Positions 1 to 8,953 of a stretch of DNA of 64,000 bases are shown here, one piece after another. The notes below the pieces were generated by a model. The model saw only the letters and a program-made list of their open reading frames with translations, did no database searches and was not told the DNA's origin. Location: NCBI GenBank assembly GCA_934654835.1, contig CAKUGY010000005.1, positions 1 to 64,000 on the forward strand, read 5' to 3'. How positions within the stretch are numbered: the stretch's first letter is position 1; every line of letters begins with the position of its first letter. Position numbers and translations under genes: made by a program. The DNA is from an uncultured Collinsella sp. GTDB taxonomy: Bacteria; Actinomycetota; Coriobacteriia; Coriobacteriales; Coriobacteriaceae.

Positions 1-197
1 GGCGTAGCGGAATAGCCTTAGACGCAAGGGGCGCTGACGCGGCCCTCCCTCTTACACCACAAAATTTCGCGCGATCCGGTATGCTCAGCATTCCGGTATT
101 TTGCCGCATACTTCTGATTTTTTCTCCATTCCGTTCGGGTATTTGCCGATAAAACCCTGTTTACCTTTAGGTCTAAGATAAATCATTTTGCAATTTC

Positions 198-212
198 GTA
201 ATAATTTATTAC
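198..212. promoter_or_regulatory. 15-bp palindrome upstream of ATPase-TOPRIM cassette
   Basis: GTAATAATTTATTAC is a perfect palindrome (7-bp arms around a central T) in AT-rich DNA 65 bases before the first gene. It could be a repressor operator or simply AT-rich chance. A TATGAT at 241-246 is a possible -10 element, but no convincing -35 was found. Nothing else in positions 1-276 was recognised; bases 1-15 may be the tail of a gene lying outside the window. Confidence 0.3.
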
Positions 213-276
213 CAATCAAAATAATTCTGGCTATATCTAGTATGATTACAGCAACTTCCACGCTAGGAGACTGCTG

Positions 277-1758
277 ATGGTACGCATTGTTCAGATTTCA
301 TTGCACGATTTTAAGAATATTGCTTTTGGTGAGATTGCATTTTCAAAGTCTAAGCCTGACATGTCTTTTGTCCCCGGGGCAGATGTAATTGGTATTTACG
401 GACAAAATGGATCCGGCAAAACCTCTGTCATCGATGCGATTGACCTGGTCAAAACCCTTATGACGGGTGCTAGATACGATAAGCAGAGGGTTCTTGACTA
501 TTTTCATCCCGGTAGAGATAGCTTTTCGATTGACGTTGATTTCAAAGTTGATTCCAAAGATGGTTTATATCTGGCTTATTACACGGTCACTTTTTCTCGT
601 AGATCTTCCGATGTCTGGATTTCACAAGAGAAAATGGCCATGAAGCAGTTTGATAATGATAAAGCGAAGTGGGGGTCTAAGCGAACCCTGCTCGAACTTA
701 CGCAAGATACTCCCGAATCAGCGGCTTTGGTGTTGCCTAGAAATCGCTGGGCCCATCTACTAAATGCTGATCAGCAACTTAAGATGTCCATGCTGGTTTC
801 CCTGGGAGTTCTTCAGCGCGGTAATATGTCGCCAATGTTATCTGGTGAGACGACAAAGTACTTAGTCTCGTTGCGCTTTTGTGACTATGATCTTTATAAA
901 CGGGATGAACCTCCTGCTCACCTTGAGCTTAACGAAGCTATGCTCGATCGGCAAACGGCTTCATTTAAGAGCGCTCACCAAGATGTCCTTACTCCTTTGT
1001 TCCGACTACTTGGCGAGCTTGACCATTTTTTCCGCTACCGGGTTAATGTGTTTACAACGCTGGCAAATGCCACGTGCAGCCTAAACGTGCTGTCGATGGA
1101 TATTCTCGATGATCGTGCGTTTGGGCAGAAGGGGCATCTTTCTGTTAATTTGTTTAAGCCTGCCGTGATTAAGGAAGATGATTTCGCTGCTGTTTCTGCA
1201 GCGATTAACCGTGTGAGTGGGCTAATCGGCACGTTGGTTCCAGGGCTTTCTGTCGCGGTTAGGGTTATTGGGTCCCAACTTCTTGACGATGGCGATTCTC
1301 TTGCTAAGCAGGTTGAGTTTCTTTCTTGTCGCAATGGGGTTGAGATCCCGCTTCGCTGTGAGTCTGAGGGTGTTCGAAAGCTCATTTCTTTCTCGCTCTG
1401 TCTAATGGAAGTTCATTCGTATCCTGATTCATTCCTTGCTATCGACGAGCTCGACTCGGGAGTGTTTGAGTTCCTTCTGGGGCAGCTATTGTCGGTGCTT
1501 GAATCGTTTGGCAAGGGCCAGCTAATTTTTACTGCTCACAACCTGCGCGTTCTTGAGCTGTTGCCGCCGTCTGAGATTCTGCTGACGACCTCAGATCCGA
1601 ATAACAGATTTATTCGCTTTAAGGGCGTGAAACCGACCAATAATATGCGTGATCAGTATTTGCGTGCCATTAGCCTTGGTGACAGCGGGCTGCAGCTCTA
1701 TGACTCAACTGATAAATACTCAATCGATGCCGCTCTGTGCTTGGATGGAGATGAGTGA
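277..1758 (+). CDS. AAA/ABC-type ATPase of a probable defence pair
   Basis: This 493-residue protein is an ATPase of the SMC/RecF/OLD-like class (AAA_15/AAA_21 type). Walker A is GQNGSGKT at about 42-49, an ABC-like signature SEGVRK lies at about 363-368, Walker B with catalytic glutamate is FLAIDELD at about 386-393, and the H-switch is FTAHN at about 418-422. The domain between them shows no recognisable fold. The gene has a good GGAG ribosome site and overlaps the next gene at its stop codon. Base composition is visibly more AT-rich than the rest of the window, suggesting transfer. By family knowledge such ATPases pair with TOPRIM or nuclease partners in systems such as OLD, Gabija, PARIS and RloAB. 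The defence role is inferred from this pairing. Confidence 0.8.
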   Translation: MVRIVQISLHDFKNIAFGEIAFSKSKPDMSFVPGADVIGIYGQNGSGKTSVIDAIDLVKTLMTGARYDKQRVLDYFHPGRDSFSIDVDFKVDSKDGLYLAYYTVTFSRRSSDVWISQEKMAMKQFDNDKAKWGSKRTLLELTQDTPESAALVLPRNRWAHLLNADQQLKMSMLVSLGVLQRGNMSPMLSGETTKYLVSLRFCDYDLYKRDEPPAHLELNEAMLDRQTASFKSAHQDVLTPLFRLLGELDHFFRYRVNVFTTLANATCSLNVLSMDILDDRAFGQKGHLSVNLFKPAVIKEDDFAAVSAAINRVSGLIGTLVPGLSVAVRVIGSQLLDDGDSLAKQVEFLSCRNGVEIPLRCESEGVRKLISFSLCLMEVHSYPDSFLAIDELDSGVFEFLLGQLLSVLESFGKGQLIFTAHNLRVLELLPPSEILLTTSDPNNRFIRFKGVKPTNNMRDQYLRAISLGDSGLQLYDSTDKYSIDAALCLDGDE

Positions 1759-2504
1759 TGGGCGCTGTTAAATTCGTACTTTTCGTCGTTGAGGGCGAAA
1801 CGGATGAGCTCGCTTTGGGTCGCGCTCTTACAAGTCTGTTTGCAAGCGGGGATAGGCCTGGTCCTCGTTTTGGGATTGTGCGTGGTGACATTACTTCGGC
1901 TCATGCCCTCGGTGCGGGTAATCCCGCATCGAGTATTAAAAGGCGGCTGGTCGATGCCGTTAAAGAGTTCTTGGCCAAGGACAAGCTTCGCGCAACCGAC
2001 CTAGACGCTATTGTGTTGCTGACTGATACCGACGGTGCATTTATCGATGATTCTGCAGTTATCTATAACGAAGATGAGCCGCGTTGTTCCTATCATGAGG
2101 ACAGAATTGAGACGTCGAATGTTGACTCTCTGCGCTTAAGAAATCAAAGAAAAGCCTCGTGCCTTAAGACACTCTCGAGAACTCATGAGCTAACTTGCAG
2201 TAAGAAGACGATTCCTTTTAAGGTCGCGTATATGTCTCGCAACCTTGAACATGCTTTGTCCAATTATCCCGGGAAGGCTTCGCAGCAGAAAAAATATGAT
2301 TTGGCGCGTGCGTTTTCTCGTAAGTACGGCGCTGATGTTGTGGCATTCACGGAGCTTCTTACATTCCTTGCTCCCAATGGATCATATCGAGATAGCTGGG
2401 GTTATATTACTCAAGAAAAAAATTCGCTTTTGAGAGGCTCTAATATGAAGCAGGCTCTCGAGGCCCTGCCTTCATGCTACTTCGTGGAAGATTCCTTCAT
2501 CTGA
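1758..2504 (+). CDS. TOPRIM-like partner protein, putative nuclease effector
   Basis: This 248-residue protein begins at an ATG overlapping the ATPase stop (TGATG), with GGAG seven bases upstream; a GTG three bases earlier is also possible. Its N-terminus, VVEGETDE at about 10-17, and LLTDTDG at about 87-93 match the glutamate and DxD of a TOPRIM metal site (E12 or E14, D90, D92). No DNA-binding domain was recognised. Size and pairing recall RloB or the AriB effector of PARIS, but family membership is not certain. The overlap suggests translational coupling and fixed stoichiometry with the ATPase. It shares the AT-rich composition, so both genes were probably acquired together. About 100 noncoding bases separate it from the Pel operon. 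Confidence 0.7.
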   Translation: MGAVKFVLFVVEGETDELALGRALTSLFASGDRPGPRFGIVRGDITSAHALGAGNPASSIKRRLVDAVKEFLAKDKLRATDLDAIVLLTDTDGAFIDDSAVIYNEDEPRCSYHEDRIETSNVDSLRLRNQRKASCLKTLSRTHELTCSKKTIPFKVAYMSRNLEHALSNYPGKASQQKKYDLARAFSRKYGADVVAFTELLTFLAPNGSYRDSWGYITQEKNSLLRGSNMKQALEALPSCYFVEDSFI

Positions 2505-2608
2505 AGATGTTCTTAAAACAGCCTTAAAGTTGCTCTGCGCCTACATTGACAGCGTACAATACGCGTGTTTGACTATGGCAAAAGTAGACTTTAGGGGAGG
2601 GGTGCGCC

Positions 2609-4747
2609 ATGGAGGTGCTGGTTGTTGGCAACACTGCGTATGTTGACGACGACTTTTGCACTAAGGCGTTTCCCGGGGATCATGTTCAGGTTGTAGCTGC
2701 CGACGATGCGCGGCGCGACGAGTCGTCGCCTCATGCTTCGTGGAAAGAGCTGCTGCAACACCTGGACCAGGCCTACGAGTTCGATCGCGTGGTCTACCTG
2801 TCCAACTACCTCACTCCGCATACCGATACCGTGGGCGATATCGAGCTGCTGCGCTCGGTGTTCCGTGCCTGCATGGGGCGCCGGGTTCAACTGCTGTATG
2901 TAGCGGGGCCTGCGGCCGCTGAGGACGCCGTCGATGCCACGGGGCAAACGGGCAAAGGCATTATCGCTCGCGCGGCCAACGACCTGTGCCGCCACTACGC
3001 TGCTCGCGAGGGCATTCAGGCCAAGATCCTGCGTGCGCCGTTCCTGTATACCGCGTCCGCCGCTTTGGAAGATCCGTTTTTGGCGCCGCTGTTCGACGCC
3101 TGTTCAACCGGATCGGTCGCGCTGCAGGGCGCGGAGGACGCGGCATTCCCCCTGCTGTGTGTCGAGGAGCTCGCGGTGCTGGTGCGCCGTATCTTTGACA
3201 GCTGGGACGCAAACTTTGAGACGCTCGATGTTGCCGATAGCTTCAACCACACGGCGGGCGACATCGGGGAGGCCCTCAAGGCCTTGTTCCCGGGGCTCTC
3301 GGTTGCCTATGGTGAGTCGGCCGGTTATGCCCTGCCTGCTAACGATACTGTTCGCGTGCGCTATGGCTGGTTCCAACGCTACGACCTGCTGCGCGACCTC
3401 TCAACCATTCTGGCTCGCTGGGATGTTGGCCGCGCAAAGAAGGTCAATCCGTTACGCGCCGCCATCGACCGCATCCAGATGCGCACGCTGCCCATTAAAT
3501 GCCTGGAGACGGGCGTTGCCTGGGTACTCTTTGAGGTGCTAGAGCATCTGTTTTTCCAGTCGGCCCAGCTCAACGTGCTCGATTATCGCCTGCTCTATGT
3601 GGTGCTGATCGGCACGCTGTATGGCCTGGACTTTGGCCTGGTCGCGGCGCTGCTGGCGTCGGCGGGCCTGGCGGTGAGCTACTTTACTCAATACGGCTAC
3701 ACCTTCCAGGGCCTGTTCTACGAGCCGTCCAACTGGCTGCCGTTTATCGCGTACTTTGTGGTGGGCGCCGTGTGCGGCTATGTGCAGCTGCGCAACAGCG
3801 AGGCCATCAAGGTGGAGCGCGACCAAAACGAGCTTGTTCGCAACCGCAACACGTTCCTGACGCAGCTCTATCACGACGCGATCGAGGATAAGCGCGCGTA
3901 CAAGCGCCAGATCGTGGGGCGCCACGACAGCTTTGGCAAGATCTTTGCCGTAACGCAGGAGCTTGATGTGCTCAATCCGCGCGATATTTATCGCAAGTGC
4001 TGCGAGCTGATGGGCGAGATCCTGGAGAACGATTCGGTGACGATCTACCACGTTTCGGGCAGGGCATTCGCGCGCCTGGTGGCGGCGAGTCCGGCGATTG
4101 GTGAGGACGCCGCGCGCTCGCTTTCGCTCGAAGAACTTGCACCCCTTTTGGGCGGCGGGGGCCGTTCGAACCTGTGGGTGAACCGCGAGCTGACGCCGGG
4201 GCTTCCCATGTTTGGATACACCATCGAGCGCGACGGGGCGCCCGCTGTGCTGATCTATGTGCGCCGGGTGGACGAGCGCCAGATGACGCTCTATTACCAA
4301 AACCTGTTCCGTATCCTGTGCGGTTTGGTGGAAAGCGCGCTGGGCCGCGCCTTCGATTACGAGGCCGTGGCTCAGGACAAGCGCTGTGTTGCCGGCACCT
4401 GCGTGCTCAAGCAGGACACCTTTGGGCGCGAGCTCGCCGCCGAGCAGGCGCTGGCGGATAACAAGATGGGGAGCTTTTTGCTCCTGCGCGTGGTGCCGGG
4501 CATGGAGCCCATCGGCGAGCTGGTCGGCGCGATTGGGTCGGCGATCCGCGAGAGCGACGCCGCGGGTCTGGTCGACGGCGATACGCTCTACCTGCTCATG
4601 CGTCAGGCAAAGGCCTGCGACCTACCCATTATCCGTAAGCGCATGGACGAGCAGCATATTGTTGTGGAGCCCGTCGATGGCGAGGACATCGTGGCGTTGC
4701 TGCGGCGCATCGCGGGCACCGGTGACGGTGAGGGGGATGTCGCTTGA
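2609..4747 (+). CDS. pelD: PelD-like c-di-GMP receptor fused to an SDR-like domain
   Basis: This 712-residue protein appears to carry four parts. Residues 1 to about 290 resemble a Rossmann/SDR nucleotide-sugar epimerase fold, though no intact catalytic YxxxK was identified. About 300-395 hold several membrane helices. About 440-590 look like a GAF domain. The C-terminus looks like a degenerate GGDEF domain with DGDTL at 656-660 in place of the catalytic motif and a retained R647-E-S-D650, the RxxD form of the c-di-GMP I-site. That order fits PelD, the inner-membrane c-di-GMP receptor of Pel polysaccharide synthesis. The start has a strong GGGGAGGGG site. It opens the operon and its stop overlaps pelE. 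The N-terminal domain is absent from Pseudomonas PelD. Assignment rests on both architecture and neighbours. Confidence 0.75.
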   Translation: MEVLVVGNTAYVDDDFCTKAFPGDHVQVVAADDARRDESSPHASWKELLQHLDQAYEFDRVVYLSNYLTPHTDTVGDIELLRSVFRACMGRRVQLLYVAGPAAAEDAVDATGQTGKGIIARAANDLCRHYAAREGIQAKILRAPFLYTASAALEDPFLAPLFDACSTGSVALQGAEDAAFPLLCVEELAVLVRRIFDSWDANFETLDVADSFNHTAGDIGEALKALFPGLSVAYGESAGYALPANDTVRVRYGWFQRYDLLRDLSTILARWDVGRAKKVNPLRAAIDRIQMRTLPIKCLETGVAWVLFEVLEHLFFQSAQLNVLDYRLLYVVLIGTLYGLDFGLVAALLASAGLAVSYFTQYGYTFQGLFYEPSNWLPFIAYFVVGAVCGYVQLRNSEAIKVERDQNELVRNRNTFLTQLYHDAIEDKRAYKRQIVGRHDSFGKIFAVTQELDVLNPRDIYRKCCELMGEILENDSVTIYHVSGRAFARLVAASPAIGEDAARSLSLEELAPLLGGGGRSNLWVNRELTPGLPMFGYTIERDGAPAVLIYVRRVDERQMTLYYQNLFRILCGLVESALGRAFDYEAVAQDKRCVAGTCVLKQDTFGRELAAEQALADNKMGSFLLLRVVPGMEPIGELVGAIGSAIRESDAAGLVDGDTLYLLMRQAKACDLPIIRKRMDEQHIVVEPVDGEDIVALLRRIAGTGDGEGDVA

Positions 4748-5649
4748 TCTCGCTCGTTGTCGCTGCCGTTTTGCTGCTGATCCACGCGCTGGCGTGCCTG
4801 GTCCTGTGGACGCTTATGAAGCTGGGCCTGCTGCCTGTGCGCGGGCACATGCTTGCCGTGATGGTGCTGGTTCCGCTGTGGGGCCCGCTGCTGGTGGCAC
4901 TGCTATCGGTGCGCAGCGCGGTATTTGGTGCGGGGCTCAAAGAGTCCACGCTGGAGTCGTTGCGCATCAACGACGACCTGCATCGCGGCATGCTCGTGCC
5001 GAGCGGGGAGGGCGATGCCGGCGTGGTGCCGCTCGAGGAAGCGCTCATCGTCAACGACCCGGCCGACCGTCGGCGCCTCATGCTCTCCATGCTCACCGAG
5101 GATCCCGATGCGTATTTGGCGCAGCTACAGGCCGCAAAGCTCAACGACGATGTTGAGGTGGCGCACTATGCCGCGACGGCCGTGGCGCAGATCTCCAAGG
5201 AGTCCGACCTTAAGCTGCAGCAGCTGGAGCGCGCCTTTAAGAGCGACCCCAGTGCGCAAAACCTCAACGCATATTGCGATTTTCTTGGCGAATACCTGGA
5301 CTCGGGTTTGGCCGAGGGCCGCGTGGCGCAAATTCAGCGCCAGCAATATGCGCGCTTGCTCGCGCGTCGCTGCGAGCGCGAGGACGGTTTTGAGCTGCGC
5401 GTTCGATATGCCACCGCGCTGGCCGACGCCGGCCAGATCGATGAGGCGCAGGCCGTAATCGATCAGCTGGTGGTCGATGTGCCACAGGAGCAGGATGTTT
5501 GGATGCTCTGCCTGCGGCTGGCCGTCATGCGCCGCGATGGACAGGCGGTGCGCAGCGTTGTCGAGGCCATCGACAAGCAACATGTGTATTTGAGTGCCGC
5601 CAACCGCGAGGAGCTGGCGTTTTGGCGCAACGGGGAGGAGGCCCGATGA
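4744..5649 (+). CDS. pelE: PelE-like membrane protein with TPR-like repeats
   Basis: Translation probably begins at TTG 4744, just after a GGGGGA ribosome site inside the end of pelD. The 301-residue product has two hydrophobic N-terminal helices (about 1-22 and 32-60), then a soluble helical region with repeated alanine- and leucine-rich pairs of helices typical of TPR-like proteins. Known PelE proteins have this same two-helix plus TPR layout and help assemble the PelD-PelF-PelG synthase complex. Sequence alone would not identify it; the call rests on position between PelD and the deacetylase. The stop overlaps the next start in ATGA. Confidence 0.65.
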   Translation: MISLVVAAVLLLIHALACLVLWTLMKLGLLPVRGHMLAVMVLVPLWGPLLVALLSVRSAVFGAGLKESTLESLRINDDLHRGMLVPSGEGDAGVVPLEEALIVNDPADRRRLMLSMLTEDPDAYLAQLQAAKLNDDVEVAHYAATAVAQISKESDLKLQQLERAFKSDPSAQNLNAYCDFLGEYLDSGLAEGRVAQIQRQQYARLLARRCEREDGFELRVRYATALADAGQIDEAQAVIDQLVVDVPQEQDVWMLCLRLAVMRRDGQAVRSVVEAIDKQHVYLSAANREELAFWRNGEEAR

Positions 5650-7526
5650 GCGTGGTGCAACGTATCCGCGACCGTGCGAGCCATTTTCGTTGGATGGGGC
5701 TGCTCGTGGTATGGGCGGTCTTTATTGCCATGGCCGCCGTGCTGCTGATTGAGCGTGCCGGCGTGCAGTACAGCGCCGGGCAACACAAGCTGGGCATGCT
5801 CGCCGCCAACGATGCGGTGCCGGCGTCTTCGGCGCTGTTTGGCCAAAAGCCAACATGTCTGGTTATCACCGATACCGATCAAGCTGGCGTCGAGGATGTT
5901 AAGGAGCAGTTTGACCAGATCCTGCTCGATATGAAGATCGCGCACCGCGACGTGGACCTTTCCCTGGATGGCGCGGATGCCATTCCCTCGCTGACGTCCT
6001 TCGATCGCGTGATTTTGCTCATGCCCTCGCTCGACGGGCTGGGCACGCACCTGAGTGACATCATGAGTTGGGTGAGCGCTGGCGGTTCGCTGATGTTTGC
6101 CATGCCGCCGGATAACTCTAGCTATTTGCAGGTGATTGCTCCCAAGTTGGGTATTGATTCGGCCGGCTATGACTATGTGACGGCCGAGAGCATTGTGCCT
6201 GGCGAGGACTTTATGATCGGCGGCGGTCAGCGCTACGAGCTCTCGGATCCCTTCGATTCGTCGCTTTCGGTCTCGTTGCGCGAGTCGGCGCATGTTTGGG
6301 CCAAGACCGGCGATACGGGCACACCACTCGTGTGGTCCAACGAATGTGGCAGCGGCCGCACCGTGGTATGCAACATTGGCATTTACGATAAGGTCATGCG
6401 CGGCTTCTATGCCGCGGCGATCAGCCTGCTGGGCGATGCCACGGCCTACCCGGTCATCAACAGCGCCGTGTTCTATCTGGACGATTTTCCCAGCCCCGTG
6501 CCCTCGGGCGACGGCACCTACATTAAGCGCGACTACGGGCTTTCCATCGCCGACTTTTATGCCAAGGTGTGGTGGCCCGATCTGCAAAAACTCGCGCAGC
6601 AATACGACATTCGCTATACCGGCGTGATGATCGAGAACTACGAGGACGCGGTCAACCAGACCGAGCCCGCGCGCCAGGCCGATACCACGCAATTCCGCTA
6701 CTTTGGTGGCATGCTGCTGCAGATGGGCGGCGAGTTGGGCTTTCACGGCTACAACCATCAGCCGCTCGCACTCTGGGACACCGACTACGGCACGCTGTAC
6801 GACTACAAGACGTGGAAGAACAAGGAAACGCTTGTCGCGGCGCTCGACGAGCTCATCGCCTTCCAAGACGAGGTACTGCCTAACGCGCACGGCTCGGTTT
6901 ACGTGCCGCCGTCGAATATCCTTTCGGCCCGCGCGCGCAAGATTATCGGCACCGATGTTCCGCGCATTAAGACCATCGCCAGTACGTATTTTGAGGACGG
7001 CACGGACCTGCCCTACGTGCAGGAGTTTGGCGTGGCGAGCGACGGTATGGTGGAACAGCCGCGCATTGTCTCGGGCGGCATGGTCGGCGACTCCTACATG
7101 CGCCTGGCTGCCGTGTCTGAGCTCAATATGCACTATGTGAGCACGCACTTTATGCATCCGGACGACCTGCTCGATCCCGATCGTGGTGCCGAGGAGGGCT
7201 GGGAGGTCTACAAGGGCGGCCTAACCGATTACTTGGAGTGGCTTACCAAATCGGCGCCCGACCTGCGCCACCAGACGGGCTCGGAGTGCTCGGGCGCCAT
7301 CCAGCGCTTTTCGTCCTTGACGGTGAGTGTGGATACAAATGACGATGCCTGGACGCTCAACCTGGGCAACTTCCATGACGAGGCTTGGCTCATGTTCCGT
7401 GCCAACGGCGGCAAGCCGGGTACGGTCACGGGTGGCGAGATAACGCATCTGACGGGCGACCTGTACCTGGTCAAAGCCACGGACAAGACGGTGACCATTG
7501 CGCGTAAGGAGGGCGGCGACCGATGA
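5646..7526 (+). CDS. Membrane-anchored polysaccharide deacetylase, PelA-DA type
   Basis: The start at 5646 overlaps the pelE stop (ATGA) and has a GGAGGAGG site, giving 626 residues. One N-terminal membrane helix (about 15-37) anchors a large extracellular part. The central region has CE4-like deacetylase signatures: LDDFPSP (metal-binding aspartates), GFHGYNHQPL (metal histidines) and YVPPSNIL. It resembles DUF2194/CE4-like proteins. In Gram-positive Pel clusters the PelA homologue keeps the deacetylase but not the glycoside hydrolase domain, as seen here. The likely job is partial deacetylation of exported N-acetylated sugars. A region before the CE4 core resembles a glutamine-amidotransferase-like fold, but this is weak. 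Confidence 0.7.
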   Translation: MSVVQRIRDRASHFRWMGLLVVWAVFIAMAAVLLIERAGVQYSAGQHKLGMLAANDAVPASSALFGQKPTCLVITDTDQAGVEDVKEQFDQILLDMKIAHRDVDLSLDGADAIPSLTSFDRVILLMPSLDGLGTHLSDIMSWVSAGGSLMFAMPPDNSSYLQVIAPKLGIDSAGYDYVTAESIVPGEDFMIGGGQRYELSDPFDSSLSVSLRESAHVWAKTGDTGTPLVWSNECGSGRTVVCNIGIYDKVMRGFYAAAISLLGDATAYPVINSAVFYLDDFPSPVPSGDGTYIKRDYGLSIADFYAKVWWPDLQKLAQQYDIRYTGVMIENYEDAVNQTEPARQADTTQFRYFGGMLLQMGGELGFHGYNHQPLALWDTDYGTLYDYKTWKNKETLVAALDELIAFQDEVLPNAHGSVYVPPSNILSARARKIIGTDVPRIKTIASTYFEDGTDLPYVQEFGVASDGMVEQPRIVSGGMVGDSYMRLAAVSELNMHYVSTHFMHPDDLLDPDRGAEEGWEVYKGGLTDYLEWLTKSAPDLRHQTGSECSGAIQRFSSLTVSVDTNDDAWTLNLGNFHDEAWLMFRANGGKPGTVTGGEITHLTGDLYLVKATDKTVTIARKEGGDR

Positions 7527-8950
7527 GAATCTGCTTGGTGCTCGAGGGCTGCTATCCCTACGTGCACGGTGGCGTGTCCACTTGGATGCACGGCTACATT
7601 ACAGCCATGCCCGAGCACGACTTTGTGCTGTGGGTGATTGGCGCGCACGCCGAGGACCGCGGCAAGTTTGTCTATGAGCTGCCCAGCAACGTCGTCGAGG
7701 TACACGAGGTATTCCTGGACGACGCCCTGCGCCTCTCGGGCGAGCAGGAAGAGGTCGAGTTTAACGATCGCGAGCGGGAGGCGCTGCGCCGCTTGGTGTC
7801 GCTCTCTGACCCGGACTGGGACGTGCTGTTCGACATCTTCCAGCGCCGCCGCGTGCATCCGCTCTCGTTTTTACAGAGCCGCACATTTATGGACATCTTC
7901 CGCGACGTATGCCTTGCCGAATATCCGTACACGCCTTTTGCCGATGCCTTCCACACGATGCGCTCCATGCTGCTGCCCGTGCTGTACCTGCTGGGGAGCG
8001 AGGTGCCCGTGGCCGACGTATACCACGCCATCTCGACCGGCTACGGCGGCCTACTTGCGAGCCTGGGCTCCAGCATGAATAATGCGCCGGCGCTGCTGAC
8101 CGAGCACGGCATCTACACCCGCGAGCGCGAGGAGGAGATTATTCGTGCCGACTGGGTGGTGCCGTCGTTTAAGGACCGCTGGATTCGCTTTTTCTACTTG
8201 CTTTCGGAGGAGATCTACCGCCGCGCCTTCCGGGTGACGAGCCTGTTCCATAACGCTCGCAAAACGCAGATCGATATGGGCTGCGATGCGGACAAATGCC
8301 TGGTCATTCCCAACGGTATCCAGTTCGATCGCTTTAAGGACATTCCCTTAAAGCCCGATGACGGCTGGGTGGACATTGGCGCGGTAGTGCGCCTGGCGCC
8401 CATCAAAGACGTCAAGACCATGATCTATGCCTTCTTTGAGCTGCACGAGCGCCTGCCTCAGGTGCGCCTGCACATTATGGGCGGCGTGGACGACGAGGAA
8501 TACGGTGCCGAGTGCCACGCACTCGTCGAGACCCTGGGCGTGTGCGACCTGATCTTTACGGGCCGCGTCAACGTGATCGAGTACATGGAAAAGCTCGACT
8601 TTACGATTTTGACGAGTATCTCCGAGGGCCAGCCGCTGAGCGTGCTGGAATCGCTGGGCGCGCGGCGTCCCTGCGTGACGACCGAGGTCGGCTGCTGCCG
8701 TGAGCTGCTTGAAGGCGCCCCCGGTGACGACTTTGGCGTTGCCGGTTTTGTGACGCCGCCTATGTATCGTAAGGGCTTGGCCGATGCCATGGAGCACATG
8801 TGCGCAAGCCGCGCCCGTCGCATTGAGATGGGGGAGCGCGGCCAGCGTCGCGTGGCAACGTACTTTTTGCACGAGCAGATGCTCGCGAACTATCGCGCGC
8901 TGTACGACGAGACGGCGCGTGCGTTCGACCTGCCCCAGAAGGAGGTGTAG
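7523..8950 (+). CDS. pelF: Pel polysaccharide synthase PelF (GT4 glycosyltransferase)
   Basis: The 475-residue protein opens with RICLVLEGCYPYVHGGVSTW, the glycine-rich nucleotide-sugar loop typical of PelF. The C-terminal half has the GT4 retaining-transferase signature ISEGQPLSVLESLGARRPCV, with the glutamates that contact the donor sugar. PelF is cytoplasmic and uses UDP-activated N-acetylhexosamine sugars to extend the Pel chain. The start overlaps the deacetylase stop in ATGA, so the two are likely translationally coupled. Family resemblance is strong along the full length, which makes this the anchor for naming the cluster. Confidence 0.92.
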   Translation: MRICLVLEGCYPYVHGGVSTWMHGYITAMPEHDFVLWVIGAHAEDRGKFVYELPSNVVEVHEVFLDDALRLSGEQEEVEFNDREREALRRLVSLSDPDWDVLFDIFQRRRVHPLSFLQSRTFMDIFRDVCLAEYPYTPFADAFHTMRSMLLPVLYLLGSEVPVADVYHAISTGYGGLLASLGSSMNNAPALLTEHGIYTREREEEIIRADWVVPSFKDRWIRFFYLLSEEIYRRAFRVTSLFHNARKTQIDMGCDADKCLVIPNGIQFDRFKDIPLKPDDGWVDIGAVVRLAPIKDVKTMIYAFFELHERLPQVRLHIMGGVDDEEYGAECHALVETLGVCDLIFTGRVNVIEYMEKLDFTILTSISEGQPLSVLESLGARRPCVTTEVGCCRELLEGAPGDDFGVAGFVTPPMYRKGLADAMEHMCASRARRIEMGERGQRRVATYFLHEQMLANYRALYDETARAFDLPQKEV

Positions 8951-8953
8951 CCG

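Noticed and set aside
1..276. Possible partial gene at the window start
   Set aside because: Short open frames only, no recognisable protein; the region looks AT-rich and noncoding.
277..2504. Prophage or integrated plasmid remnant
   Set aside because: No integrase, phage structural gene, tRNA target or repeat flanks the two genes.
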